Below, in pieces: positions 1-10,584 of a stretch of DNA of 64,000 nt (its first letter is position 1; every line of letters begins with the position of its first letter). This DNA is from Nansenia antarctica. Taxonomy: Eukaryota; Chordata; Actinopteri; Argentiniformes; Microstomatidae. The notes under the pieces are model-generated. The model was not told the DNA's origin and did not search any database. It worked only from the letters and a program-made list of their open reading frames with translations. Location: contig OZ022339.1 of assembly GCA_963989245.1 (NCBI GenBank), positions 89,038,758 through 89,102,757 on the forward strand, read 5' to 3'. Made by a program: the position numbers and the translations under genes.

Positions 1-130
1 GTGGGTGCATGTGTGTGTGTTTGTGTGCGTAAGTGTGTGTGTGTGTGTGTATGTGTGTGTGTGCGTGCGTATGTGTGTGTGTTTGTGTATGTGTGGGAGC
101 GTATGTGTGGGTGCATGTGTGTGTGGGAGC

Positions 131-163
<33 letters not shown>
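1..163. repeat. (TG)n microsatellite with variant units
   Basis: Almost pure TG/GTGTGCG sequence, interrupted by GGGAGCGTATG units. The open frame across it is a repeat artefact. Confidence 0.95.
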
Positions 164-165
<2 letters not shown>

Positions 166-576
166 AGAAGTAATTATAACTGTTCCATCAGCACAAGCAA
201 TTAACCTAATCACCTGCAGCCACACAGGGAGCTGCTTCTAGAGGACTTGTCTCAGAGCTTCTGACAGATGAATACAGGAAGTCCTGTGACAGGCAGATGT
301 CAGGGGGTAGGAGACCCAGGTCAGTCCCTTTAATAGAACATAAATAACGTCACTAAACCGATTCAGTCGCAATCATATCTTGTTATAGTCTAAGAGACGG
401 CTTCCCAGACACAGATTGATCCTAATCCTAGAGTAGAAAATAATCTGCATTGGAAGTTTTCTATTGAAAGTTTTATTATGTTTGTGAAATTGGTAAATCT
501 GTGTCTGGAAAATCTGGTCTAAGGGTGGAATTCAGCCTACGCCCCTGTTTAGAGTTGATGTGTGTTGACATTCTTA
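164..576. other. Unassigned, non-repetitive sequence
   Basis: I see no open frame, splice pattern or repeat family here. It lies between the TG array and the left end of a mariner-like element. Confidence 0.5.
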
Positions 577-745
577 CAGTGCCTCCCATAAGTACTGGAA
601 AGAGGAAGCATTTAATCTTTTAGGTCTTTACTCGACAGTTTGGATTTGAAATCAAACACTTACTATGGGGTTGAAGTAGAGATTCTCAGCTTTAATTAAA
701 TGTTTCCTTTTTCAGATTGGTTTCACCATTTAGAAATGACAACCC

Positions 746-880
746 TTTTATCCATCCTCCTTTTATCCATCCTCCTTTTATACATCCTCCTTTTATACAT
801 CCTCCTTTTATACATCCTCCTTTTATCCATCCTCCTTTTATACATCCTCCTTTTATACATCCTCCTTTTATACATCCTCC
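746..880. repeat. 15-bp minisatellite, 9 copies
   Basis: Unit TTTTAT(C/A)CATCCTCC. It alternates between TCC and TAC variants. Because the unit is divisible by three, it produces open frames (SILL and FIHPP repeats) that are not genes. Confidence 0.95.
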
Positions 881-1010
881 CCCTATTTCAGAGAACCAGT
901 AGTGTTGGAAAACTGTCTTGTCAGGTGTTTCTGGTACGTCAGCTGTGTTCTTTCAAATACTTTGTGGAGGAATAAGAGAGTGTCAATGTCCAGAACTGAT
1001 GTCAGGCGTA

Positions 1011-1505
1011 CAGCTGCTACTAGAACTGTCTAACTTCTCTTAGTTGATGATGTCACAGCTGCTACTTGACCTGTCTAACTTCTCTTAGTTGATGATGTCA
1101 CAGCTGCTACTAGAACTGTCTAACTTCTCTTAGTTGATGATGTCACAGCTGCTACTAGAACTGTCTAACTTCTCTTAGTTGATGATGTCACAGCTGCTAC
1201 TAGACCTGTCTAACTTCTCTTAGTTGATGATGTCACAGCTGCTACTAGAACTGTCTAACTTCTCTTAGTTGATGATGTCACAGCTGCTACTAGAACTGTC
1301 TAACTTCTCTTAGTTGATGATGTCACAGCTGCTACTAGAACTGTCTAACTTCTCTTAGTTGATGATGTCACAGCTGCTACTAGAACTGTCTAACTTCTCT
1401 TAGTTGATGATGTTACAGATGCTACTAGAACTGTCTAACTTCTCTTAGTTGATGATGTTACAGATGCTACTAGAACTGTCTAACTTCTCTTAGTTGATGA
1501 TGTCA
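1011..1505. repeat. 45-bp tandem repeat, 11 copies
   Basis: Units start CAGCTGCTACTAGAACTGTC and end GATGATGTCA at 1011, 1056, 1101 and every 45 bases to 1461. Differences are few (TTGACC, AGACC, CAGATG, GTTACA variants). The array lies inside the mariner-like element just before its transposase remnant. Confidence 0.95.
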
Positions 1506-2205
1506 CAGCTGATGGCAGCAGCAGAATGTGTTCTGAAGAGAACAGGAACATCTTGTCTGCTTGAGGACAAACAAACCCCTCCAAATTCACTTGGAAGCAG
1601 TTGGATACAGTTGGCACTTCTTCATACAGTTGGATGGCTCTTCTCCATACAGTTAGACAATGACCCAAAACATGCTGCCATAGCAACTAGAGAGATTTCC
1701 AGAGCCAAAAAAATTAAGGTTCTTGGATGGCACTTCTTCATCCAGTAAGACAGTGAGTATGGGGTATACTTCCATAGCAAACAGAGTGTTTCTCTGTAAA
1801 AGAACAAGGTTCTGGCCAAGTCAATCTCCAGATTTAAATCCAACTGAACATACATCTCAAGAGGGGACTTCAGACAAAAAGACTTCAAAACAAACAACAG
1901 TTGAAGATGGCAGCAGTACAGACCTGACAGAGCATCACCAGAGACGATACCCAGCGTCTAGCAGTGGCATCAATGGGTCAACCAAATACTAAACATGAGT
2001 GTTTTATTTTTTTACATTTTATTATTCCTTTCCTAAACGTTTGAAGCCCTGAAATAGGGGGAGTATGTTTAAAAAAGGCTAGGGTTAGGGTATCTAAAAG
2101 AAAAAAAGAAAAGCATTGAATGAAAGCTGAGAATCTCTACTTCGACATCGCCGCATCGTAATTATTTCATTTCAAATCCAAACTGCTGGAGAATAGAGAT
2201 AAAAG

Positions 2206-3040
2206 CAGACCACACGCCTCCTCTTTCCAGTCCTTCTGGAGGTGACCTCATAATCAAAGGGATATCATGGATCTCTTTCACTGTCACAAATGACGTGATG
2301 TCATAATGAGGTCTCTCTGAGGTAAAAGTCATTAATTATAGAAACCCCATTGACTCCCCACGTTCCTTCATGATGGACCAGAGAGCCACGCCTGTCAGAG
2401 GACCAACGGCTCATTACTGAATCCAACAGGTGGACAGGCAGATAAAAGCTTTCATTTATATGGAAATGGGAAGGGTAACAAACCCATTATTGTCATTTGA
2501 ATAAAGGACGGCCTCTTCTCTTCTCCCTCCTGTGCTTCATTTCTCTCATCCCTTCATCCCTCCATCCCTCCATCCCAGTCAGGGCAGTTGTAGTCGCTGC
2601 CTCCCTGGCTGAAAGAGACGCCTCCTCCCTCCCTTTGTGTCAACAGATTACAACACAAACCGTTTGTGGACGAGACGCTGACTAACTGGGCGACGATGCC
2701 AATTTGAAATCCGAGATTTTAATAGAAACTGTGCGGCTCTCTAAGGAAGACTGTCCGTGATTAATCAGCTGTGGCTGCAACAAGCTCAGCTTCTTTAAAA
2801 TGGAAATCAATCCCAGAACCCATTAGCCTTCGCCGCCTGTGTATCTTAATAAGACTTCCTCTCAATCAGCCTTCACTTCCTCGTTGGGATAATTGCAACG
2901 TTTGAGAGGGAGGACATTATCTCCTGGCGCTGGAAGAGTAAGCTACAGGGTCATTTCATTCTACGGTTTGAATTTCCCATCTATCAAAGTCCGTTTGATG
3001 ATAAACGGCAGTGGGTTTATAAAACAGAGGGGGAAATCTC
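2206..3040. other. Unassigned sequence
   Basis: Mostly unique-looking sequence with a short TCCATCCC run near 2555. No exon or repeat family recognised. Confidence 0.4.
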
Positions 3041-3277
3041 TCTTTCTCTCTCTCACTCCTTCTCTCTTTCTCTCTCTCACTCCTTCTCTCTTTCTCTCTC
3101 TCTCTCTTACTCTCTCACATCTCTTTCTCTCTTTCTCTCTCTCCTACTCTCTCACATCTCTTTCTCTCTTTCTCTCTTACTCTCTCACATCTCTTTATCT
3201 CTGTCTCTCTCTCTCTCACATCTCCATCTCTCTCTCTCTTTCTTTCTCTCTCCATCTCTCTCATTCTCTTTCTCTCC
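3041..3277. repeat. CT-rich low-complexity tract
   Basis: TCTCTCTTTCTCT repeats with CACATCTCTT interruptions. The ORFs across it on both strands are compositional artefacts. Confidence 0.95.
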
Positions 3278-3770
3278 TGGAAATCTGCCATTTTATATTC
3301 AAACGTATTCATTTCAGTGGTAAAAGGAAGGGGGTAATGTTGAGGCATAATTATGAAAACCTTTGAGAAATCATCTGGGTTTTAGATCTTCCTTCCTGTC
3401 TGTTGGACTTCCTGGTCCTCTCTCCCCGTTCCGTATCTATGCAGCAGCTGTCATGTGGTGTGTGAAGCCGGTACTGAGACGGCCCTGAGCTCCAGTGGAT
3501 GTGAGAGGCAGCTGTGGAAGTGCAGAGAAGCTCTTTCTGAGACTGGGGTTGAAGCTCCAGAGGGAGAGAGGGCTTATCTAAAGCCAGCCAGGACTCACAC
3601 TCAGGAGAGGCTCATCGCTGGGAGAGTAGAAGGGCCCAACTCTTCACAGTAATCTCTCCTTTCCTGTCTGTGCCTTTCTATTGGATGTGAAGGTGCCTCT
3701 CTTTGGAGTCTGGCTACAGAGGGTTGTAAATAAAGCACCAGACAACAAGGTCAAGTACTCTCCCAAGCAC
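3278..3770. other. Unassigned sequence
   Basis: Unique-looking DNA between two CT tracts. I recognise no gene; a 65-codon open frame at 3455-3652 has no supporting motif. Confidence 0.4.
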
Positions 3771-3773
3771 TGT

Positions 3774-3960
3774 CTCTATTTCTCTCTCTCTCCATCTCTC
3801 CCTCTCTCTCTCTCTCTTTATCTCTCTCCCACCCTCTCTCTCTCTGTCTGTCTCTCTCTCTGTCCCCCTCCCCCACCTCCTCTCTCTCTCTCTCTCTCTC
3901 CCCCCCACCCTCTCCCTCTCTCTTTGCCCCCCACCCTCTCCTTCTCTCTCCATCCTCCCT
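3774..3960. repeat. CT-rich low-complexity tract
   Basis: TCTCTC runs mixed with CCCCCACC blocks. Confidence 0.95.
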
Positions 3961-4157
3961 GTGTCAGATGTGTGCTGGTTTGATGGTGTCATGGTTGTGG
4001 AGGTGACTCAGACAGTCAACATGACCTTCCTCTCCCCAGAGACAGAACAGTGATGAGGAGGCACAGCCAGAGAGCTGCAGAGTCTGAACCAGGCTGGAGG
4101 CTCAGCCAGCTGTGGCCAGTCCATCACTGTTACACCTCCATCTGGAGCCACTGCACA

Positions 4158-4396
4158 GTCACACACTCCACGTCTACACACACTCACACACTCCATGTCT
4201 ACACACACTCACACACTCCACGTCTACACACACTCACACACTCCACGTCTACACACACTCACACACTCACACACTCCACCTCTACACACACTCACACACT
4301 CCACCTCTACACACACTCACACACTCCACCTCTACACACACTCACACACTCCACGTCTACACACACTCACACTCCACGTCTACACACACTCACATA
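4158..4396. repeat. 25-bp minisatellite based on CACTC/CGTCTACA units
   Basis: Unit ACACACACTCACACACTCCACGTCT reduced to about ten copies with CAC(C/G)TC and CATGTC variants and one shortened copy. All three forward frames stay open. Confidence 0.93.
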
Positions 4397-4856
4397 ACTT
4401 TCCCTAGATATGTGCGTTCTACCACCCAGTATCCTCACATTTTCACAATCACATCAGGATAAGCTCGTATAAAGATATTTTGCAGTTTTTCTGTATAGGA
4501 GGCAGGCTAATTTACAAGGCGGCCAACTAGTGGTCATTGTGTGTAAATAGCAGCTTGAGCATTGTAAAGAGGGTAATTTGACCCCTGAGGCGGCTCTTAT
4601 AGTAGGTAAAAAAGGCACGGCTGTTCTGGTGTTCATACTCCCCTAGCTGCCTCATTGACTGATAGGCGATGGCTTCAGACAGGAAGGTGATCCTCTGTAC
4701 TCAGCTAAAACAAGCCTCCCTGTCTTAGAGGAGGGGGTGTTGTCAGGAAGGTCACCTCCCACGTTGGGGATCGTATCCAGTGTCGGCTGCTTTTACATCC
4801 GTACTTGTATCCGTGTTAGAGGTCAGAGGTCGTCCCCCTCCTCTAATCCCTAGGAT

Positions 4857-4997
4857 GTGGGGGGGGGGGGCCTAGGGCTCTCCTGTCCTCTCTTATCTTC
4901 TCCTCTCCTCTCCTCTCTTATCTTCTCCTCTCCTCTTCTCTCATCTCCTCTTCTGTCCTCTCTTCTCCTCTCATCTTCTCTCTTCTCCTCCCCTCTC
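4857..4997. repeat. Poly-G run followed by TCTCCTCTCC tract
   Basis: A run of 12 or more G is followed by about 120 bases of polypyrimidine. Confidence 0.9.
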
Positions 4998-5430
4998 ATG
5001 GAGAGGAGAACAACAGTGTTGCGCGTGCCTTACATCAGCTTGTTGTGACCAGCTGCTTATTAAGCTTCCCAAAGCTCGGCTCCCCTCTTAGGTTTTTATT
5101 GCTACTTCGTTTTATCTACAATTAGGCTGTACTGGGAGCTGCACCGTTAGATATTACGTAATCCCTTTTCCTAATTTGACATTTCCGTGGCGCTGTGCTG
5201 ATGAACAGGAAGCTTGAGAGAGCAGCAGGGTGGAACAGTGTTGGTGTTTACAGAGAAAAGCTCTTAGAAAGACTCTCTGTTTCAAAGGCTCCTGGATGCT
5301 GTTTGAGTGAGGACCCCCCACCCTGAGTGAGGACCCCCCCCCCCCCCGTGTCTCTGATTGGTGAATCAGCTCCGTGCTCCTCCCATCCCTCCCCTCGTCA
5401 TGATGTGAGCCGCCATGAAGAGAGAGATAA

Positions 5431-5590
5431 CTCACTGTTAGCATTAGATAACTCACTGTTAGCATTAGCATATGAGATAACTCACTGTTAGCATTAGATA
5501 ACTCACTGTTAGCATTAGATATCTCACTGTTAGCATTAGCATATGAGATAACTCACTGTTAGCATTAGATAACTCACTGTTAGCATTAGC
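5431..5590. repeat. Minisatellite of ATAACTCACTGTTAGCATTAG units
   Basis: Seven copies of a 21-bp unit, every second or third extended by CATATGAG. The pattern is a higher-order alternation. Confidence 0.92.
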
Positions 5591-5650
5591 ATACGACTGT
5601 AGTGGTTTTCAAAGGTCCGGTTCACTTCGCGCTTGTCTATGGACCCGCCC

Positions 5651-5893
5651 ACACACGCACAGACAAACACTCACTCACACACACACTCATGCACACACAC
5701 ACACACACACACACTCACACTCACACACATACAGACAGACACTCACACGCAGATAGACACCCACTCACACTCACACACACACACACACACACTCTCACAC
5801 AGACACACTAACTCACTCACACACACGCACGCACACACACAGACACACACACTCACACACACACACACACACAGACACACGCACACACACACA
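5651..5893. repeat. (CA)n microsatellite with CAGA and CACG variants
   Basis: About 240 bases of interrupted CA repeats. Confidence 0.95.
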
Positions 5894-5899
5894 TCCTTT

Positions 5900-6560
5900 T
5901 CTTCTCCTCTTTTCTCTCTAAACTATAAACACATTTTCCCTGACAGGCCGAGACCCCGACCATGAGCCGTTTATCTCCCGCGGTGCTGTCAGTGTGATTA
6001 CCCAGGGTACCCTGCTGCTGTTTATACGCCACCAACGAGTGTCATCACCCTGAACGCCTCAAACAACCCCAACATTTGTTTCTCGTTCAGAATAATATTA
6101 TATATATTTATTAATATGTGGTTTGGCTCTACTTGCTGCACTGCCCTCGTGAGTTATCGTCCAGATTATCCAAATCACAATAATAATCAGAGAAAAGATA
6201 ACACATTGTTGATTCTCTCTCATGACAGTTCAGCACATTCTTACATGAGTACGCTAAAGTATTTTAGTTTTACTGTTTACATTATGGTGAAGTGTTCCCG
6301 TGTGGTATTCAGCTGTTTGTGTTTTAAAATTAATGTGTTTGTGATTGTGTGGGCGGTTATCGTCATTTCAGACGTGTTTATCCAATTTGAATGTTTTACT
6401 GCCCTTGAAATAACTGTTTCTTGTGAGTCATGAAGACTGCTGCCATAACTCAACGCAGCGTCTGTTAATCAGAAGAATAAAACACTTTTTCTTTATCCTG
6501 CACCAAGTACTGTAGTTCAACACACTTCCTTTTCATTCCATATATAATAATATAATATGT
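5900..6560. other. Unassigned sequence
   Basis: AT-rich unique-looking DNA. An open frame at 6116-6433 shows no motif and has no splice context I can support. Confidence 0.4.
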
Positions 6561-6569
6561 AATATGTTA

Positions 6570-6712
6570 TATGAAATTACTCTTTCATCCAAAGCGACTT
6601 ACATTGCAGTGAGTGCATACATATTTCAGTACATATGGTCCCAGCGGGAATCAAACCCACAACCTAAGCATTGTTAGCGCCGTGCTAGCACCAGCTGACC
6701 CACAGAGGACCT
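6570..6712 (-). mobile_element. tRNA-derived SINE, minus strand
   Basis: Read on the minus strand, it starts with a tRNA-like head (TCAGCTGGTGCTAGCACGG then a B-box-like GGTTTGATTCCC), continues through GGGACCATATGTACTGAAAT, and ends with the fish SINE/LINE tail CAATGTAAGTCGCTTTGGAT. Confidence 0.75.
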
Positions 6713-6994
6713 CCATGTCAGTTAGCGTCAGCGTGTTGTTCTCTAAACAACAGCAGCCTGACTCTCAGATATACACCTCAGTTCATTCTTCTTCTTCTAC
6801 CTTTTATTTCTTAACTTGTGTTGTGGGTTTCAGTCAGGAGAACGCGGCCCAGACACAACGAACAGACCAGGACAAGGGCGCCTCTTCATGTCCATTAACA
6901 CAATAACAGAGATTGATTCAGAGCTCCGCTCTACCCATCTTGGTAAGTGAAGAGAAACTCGGGTTCCCAGGAGGGAAGAGGCCTGTTGAGAGGC

Positions 6995-7105
6995 AACGTT
7001 GCTCTATCTCACTCAGAACTCATTGTGACCTAATAGAACTATGTCACTCAGAACTCATTGTGTTCTAATAGAACTATCTCACTCAGAACTCATTGTGTTC
7101 TAATA
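6995..7105. repeat. Short tandem repeat of ACTCAGAACTCATTGTG units
   Basis: Three copies of a roughly 36-bp unit containing TAATAGAACTATCTC. Confidence 0.85.
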
Positions 7106-7284
7106 GGAGGATTCTAGAACGCAGGTTGTTGTGATTCTCTGCGCTTCTGCAGTTCTAATGGAGTCTCAGCTTTAGCTGCAGAGTGTCTCTTTCACTCGTC
7201 CTCTCTGACACCAACACACAGGCTGCAGAGGAGAGAGAAACCTTCTTCTGTCTCTGTATTAGATCAATATTTATTATTTAGGTT

Positions 7285-7405
7285 GTGCGTGCATAGAACA
7301 AGACACGTTGCCGCTGGGACCATAATACACTGAAAAATGTTATGAACTCACTGCAATGCAAGTCTGTTTTGGATAGGAGCATCAGCTAAATGTCATATAT
7401 GATGA
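7285..7405 (+). mobile_element. 3' half of a SINE, plus strand
   Basis: GCTGGGACCATAATACACTG, CTCACTGCAATGCAAGTC and TTTTGGATAGGAGCATCAGC are diverged versions of the tail of the SINE at 6570-6712, here in the opposite orientation and without the tRNA head. It ends in a short GAT repeat. Confidence 0.7.
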
Positions 7406-7518
7406 TGATGATGATTATTATTATATTCAGTCAGGAGTGTGTTTGTGTGTTCGAGGAAGAAAGTATGGTCCCACTGTGCTCAACAGGTATCTCAGAGGAG
7501 CAGTGTAGTGTTGTGTGT

Positions 7519-7625
7519 TGTGTGTAGTAGTGTACTGTGTACTATAGTAGTGTACTGTGTACTGTAGTAGTGTAGTGTGTACTATAGTAGTGTACTGTGT
7601 ACTATAGTAGTGTAGTGTTTACTGC
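7519..7625. repeat. 21-bp tandem repeat, about 5 copies
   Basis: Unit TACTATAGTAGTGTACTGTGT with small changes. Confidence 0.9.
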
Positions 7626-7662
7626 ACAATGCTTCTGAGAAGGTAAGGAAAGTCTCAGTTGC

Positions 7663-7995
7663 TTAATTTGATTTGATTTGATTTATTAGGATTATTACTC
7701 TTCCTGGGGTCCACAGAAAACATCTACAAATAATCATCACAAAAACATAAAACACAGAAGAATAACATCAACATACATAACACAAGAGAAAGAAGCATCA
7801 ACAACAAATAACAACAAATACAAATTAGATTAAATAAAAGTCATCAATGCTCACAGCCTCAGTTGTTGGTGAGCATCACAAAACACATAACAAAGAAGAA
7901 CCATCCACACAACAATAAACAACATAAATATAATTAAAACACTCAGTTAGGAGTACCAGCGGTAACTACACAAATCTAATGCGTATGATGTGTTG
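7663..7995 (-). mobile_element. LINE 3' UTR fragment, minus strand
   Basis: Begins with a TTGAT pentamer run followed by TTATTAGGATTATTACTCTTCCTGGGGTCCAC, shown here in two pieces: TTATTAGGATTATTACTC and TTCCTGGGGTCCAC. This resembles the 3' end of a common fish LINE in antisense. An A-rich tract follows. Confidence 0.55.
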
Positions 7996-8235
7996 CTTCA
8001 TTTGTGTTTTGAAACAGATTTTTGAGGCTTAGAGGAAGAAGATAAACGTTATTGTTCCCCGCAGGGAAATTATATTGTTTTCACAGGAGCATCTGAGACA
8101 TTTGTACACTGGGGGGAGAAACTGAGGGAGGGAAATGTTTGACAATTTGGTTTGGCGTTGCCCCGGCTGAATCCATACAACCATTATGCCATCCGGCTTA
8201 GTTTATTGCTAGTCATCAGCTATAATGATAGTTAG

Positions 8236-8429
8236 TGTTAAAATGATCATGCGGATACGGTTATAATCAAAGTCTCTTTACTCGCAGTTCAAGGACAATA
8301 CAGAACGTACATCTTATGTCTGTGCTAGCATAGTAATGAGTGTATCAACAAGCTCAACAAGCTCAACAAGTTCACTCGTAAGTAACACTCACTGCAGGTG
8401 GTGCCACCTGCAGGTCAACTCTCGTAACA
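8236..8429 (-). repeat. 3' LTR of the retrotransposon
   Basis: Contains an imperfect palindrome at 8392-8413 (arms CTGCAGGTGG and CCACCTGCAG around TG) and three AAGCTCAAC units near 8352. Confidence 0.95.
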
Positions 8430-8438
8430 TCTCCTTTC
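8430..8438 (-). promoter_or_regulatory. Polypurine tract
   Basis: On the minus strand GAAAGGAGA abuts the 3' LTR directly, where plus-strand DNA synthesis is primed in LTR elements. Confidence 0.8.
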
Positions 8439-8567
8439 ACATAATCAATGAAGCGATTGAAGCGATTCTCTCAGAGATACTGAACTTAAACATGTAGTCC
8501 TTACTGTGGCCACTCAATAAACAATGAACAGTAAATAAGATAATAAACATTCCATTATCATTCCTCT

Positions 8568-8618
8568 TCTTTTTTTTCTTCTTTTTTTTTTTTTTTTTTT
8601 CTTTTGGGGGGGGGGGAT
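8568..8618. repeat. Poly-T/poly-G run in the 3' non-coding part of the element
   Basis: Long T runs followed by at least ten G, between the pol stop and the polypurine tract. Confidence 0.9.
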
Positions 8619-8626
8619 TATTATTG

Positions 8627-10579
8627 TTAAGTCACATAGTCTTTGGTATATTTCTCTGGTGGCTTGATGTTGGACCTGGTTCTGGTCTGCCGGAGACCTT
8701 GAGGCTCAGGGTCTGCCGGCTGGACTGTGTGTTCATCCAGTGCTGGAGCGTACTCGTCGGTATTAGTTTCAGCTCGACCCCATGTACCCCAGTCGTCCTC
8801 TCCTTCAGGGTTCTGAGGCGGTGATAGTCGGAGTGTTTCGTCCACTGGACGGATGTGTTTCCTGTTCCTTCGGTATGTTTTACCATGTACCATCACTTCA
8901 TATGACCGGTCACTCTTCTGGTCAGTGCAAATGCCAAGCGCCCATGCACTGTTGGGTACATTGGGTTGTAGCAAGACTCGGACTGTCTCCCCTTGAATGA
9001 TCACTGGCATGTCATGGGCATGTGCATCATAGTGGTGTTTTGAAATAAGCCCCTTTGTTTGCTTTTTTTCTATCACATTGTGCACTACCAGAGGTTGAAG
9101 CAGAAGGTCCTTGGAGGGCAGGTGTGTTCGTGTGCGTCTGGACATGAGTCGCTGAGCTGGGGAGCTGTCAAGTCCCTCCGTTGGAGTGTTTCTCCATGCC
9201 AGCACTGCCTTCCATGGGTCCTCTCCTGCCAACGCCGTCTTCTTTAGCAGTGTTTTGGCTATTTTAACAGCTGACTCCGCCTTGCCATTGCTTTGGCTGT
9301 GGTATGGTGATGACGTTACATGTCGGAAGTCCCAGTCATTCGCGAAGGTCTGAAAGTCAAGTCCCGAGAAGGGTGGGCCATTGTCTGAGATTACTGTGTG
9401 AGGTATGCCATGACGGCTAAACTGGTGTTTGCATCGATCGATGACAGTAGAAGCTGTGGTGTCCTCCAATTCATCCAGCTCCCAGTAGTCAGAGTAGTAG
9501 TCAACCATTATAAGGTAGTGTGAGTGGTTCACAGTGAATAGGTCCATGCCTACCTTAGACCATGGGAGTTTAGGGAGATGATGGGGATTGAGTGATTCTT
9601 TTGGTTGTCTCCTCTGAAGGGAGTTGCATGTGCTACATCTGTTGACATAGTCCTTGACATGTTCTGTTATTCCTGGCCAGAATACTGTGTCCCGTGCCTT
9701 CCTGAGGCTAGCTTCACTGCCGGAGTGCCCTGAATGTATCTTTGATAGGAAGTCATTTCGTAGTAACTCTGGGATGAAAACCCTGTCACCCTTGAATATC
9801 AGGCCATTATCGGTTGCCAGCTCCTCTTTGAATGTCCAGAACGGTCTCAGTGTTTGATCTACTGCCTGCTTGGAGATGGGCCAGCCTCCAGCGATTCGGG
9901 CATGCAGAACCTGACATAAGGGATCTTTGAGTGTGGCGGCTCTGATGGACTCTTGGGTCTTGGTAGAGATGTTGGTACAGCTGCTGTGATCCACGTGTTC
10001 GAGGGCTTCAGCGGTCAGGCCCATGGCGTAGACTGTGGCTGGTGTTTGCATTTGTGTGTGTGTTGTATTGGGTTGAGCAGTTCTAGATAGGAAATCTGCC
10101 ACATGTAGCAGTTTGCCCTGTTTGTATTGTACCTGTAGCTGATAGCGTTGGAGCCGTAGTAGCATCCTCTGTAGCCTCTTGGGGGCTGTGAGAAGGGACT
10201 TCTTGAAGATCACCTCGAGCGGTTTGTGGTCGCTGTGCACTGTGATGCTCTCCCTGCCATGAATGTATTGATCAAATTTGTCACATGCAAAGACAATAGC
10301 GAGGCATTCTTTTTCTATTTGAGCGTATCTCTGTTCTGTAGGAGTTAGAGTCCTGGAGGCGTATGCAACAGGTTGTCCATTTTGCATGAGAGCTGCACCG
10401 AGGCCCGTTTCACTAGCATCACATTGAATTGTCACCTCCTCCCTTATGTCATAATACTTTAGTACTGGGTGATGAGTGACTAAAGTCTTCACAGTGTCAA
10501 TGGCTGTGTCATGTTGTGTAAGCCACGCCCATTGGATGTCCTTGTCGGTCAGTCTCCTGAGTGGTTCACACACATCAGA
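8627..10579 (-). CDS. pol: pol, C-terminal part: RNase H and integrase
   Basis: This is the downstream piece of the gag-pol frame. The RNase H domain occupies roughly residues 40-160 counted from its first Met (at 10573), with IQCDASETG, EKEC and HSDHKPLE around the catalytic acids. The integrase HHCC zinc domain follows (H280/H283 region to CSTC near 313), then the DDE core: GMDLF (D344), ISDNG (D397) and SNGKAES. The C-terminus ends in a charged tail. The frame joins the upstream part without shift if the hAT insertion and one TAGGT copy are disregarded (2,163 + 1,953 nt, both multiples of three). It has no start of its own here, so it is a disrupted coding sequence. Confidence 0.9.
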   Translation of the reverse strand, partial: SDVCEPLRRLTDKDIQWAWLTQHDTAIDTVKTLVTHHPVLKYYDIREEVTIQCDASETGLGAALMQNGQPVAYASRTLTPTEQRYAQIEKECLAIVFACDKFDQYIHGRESITVHSDHKPLEVIFKKSLLTAPKRLQRMLLRLQRYQLQVQYKQGKLLHVADFLSRTAQPNTTHTQMQTPATVYAMGLTAEALEHVDHSSCTNISTKTQESIRAATLKDPLCQVLHARIAGGWPISKQAVDQTLRPFWTFKEELATDNGLIFKGDRVFIPELLRNDFLSKIHSGHSGSEASLRKARDTVFWPGITEHVKDYVNRCSTCNSLQRRQPKESLNPHHLPKLPWSKVGMDLFTVNHSHYLIMVDYYSDYWELDELEDTTASTVIDRCKHQFSRHGIPHTVISDNGPPFSGLDFQTFANDWDFRHVTSSPYHSQSNGKAESAVKIAKTLLKKTALAGEDPWKAVLAWRNTPTEGLDSSPAQRLMSRRTRTHLPSKDLLLQPLVVHNVIEKKQTKGLISKHHYDAHAHDMPVIIQGETVRVLLQPNVPNSAWALGICTDQKSDRSYEVMVHGKTYRRNRKHIRPVDETLRLSPPQNPEGEDDWGTWGRAETNTDEYAPALDEHTVQPADPEPQGLRQTRTRSNIKPPEKYTKDYVT

Positions 10580-10584
10580 TAGGT

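Larger units (their letters stand above)
577..2200 (+). mobile_element. Decayed Tc1/mariner transposon swollen by internal tandem repeats
   Basis: The left end follows TA at 575-576 and begins CAGTGCCTCCCATAAGTACT, a terminus typical of fish Tc1/mariner elements. About 70 bases inside it (635-705) are repeated inverted at about 2120-2200, the shared core being CAGTTTGGATTTGAAAT and GTAGAGATTCTCAGCTTT, so both subterminal repeats survive but the outer right end is lost. Between them are broken transposase remnants: a stretch reading DNDPKHAA near 1660 and WPSQSPDLNPTEH near 1815, the motifs around the second and third catalytic residues of Tc1-type DDE transposases. The remnants lie in different frames with stops. 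A 15-bp array (746-880) and a 45-bp array (1011-1505) have expanded inside. The element is certainly inactive. Confidence 0.8.

Noticed and set aside
4050..5965. His/Thr-rich ORFs over 100 codons
   Set aside because: Translations of CA-rich microsatellite and minisatellite DNA.
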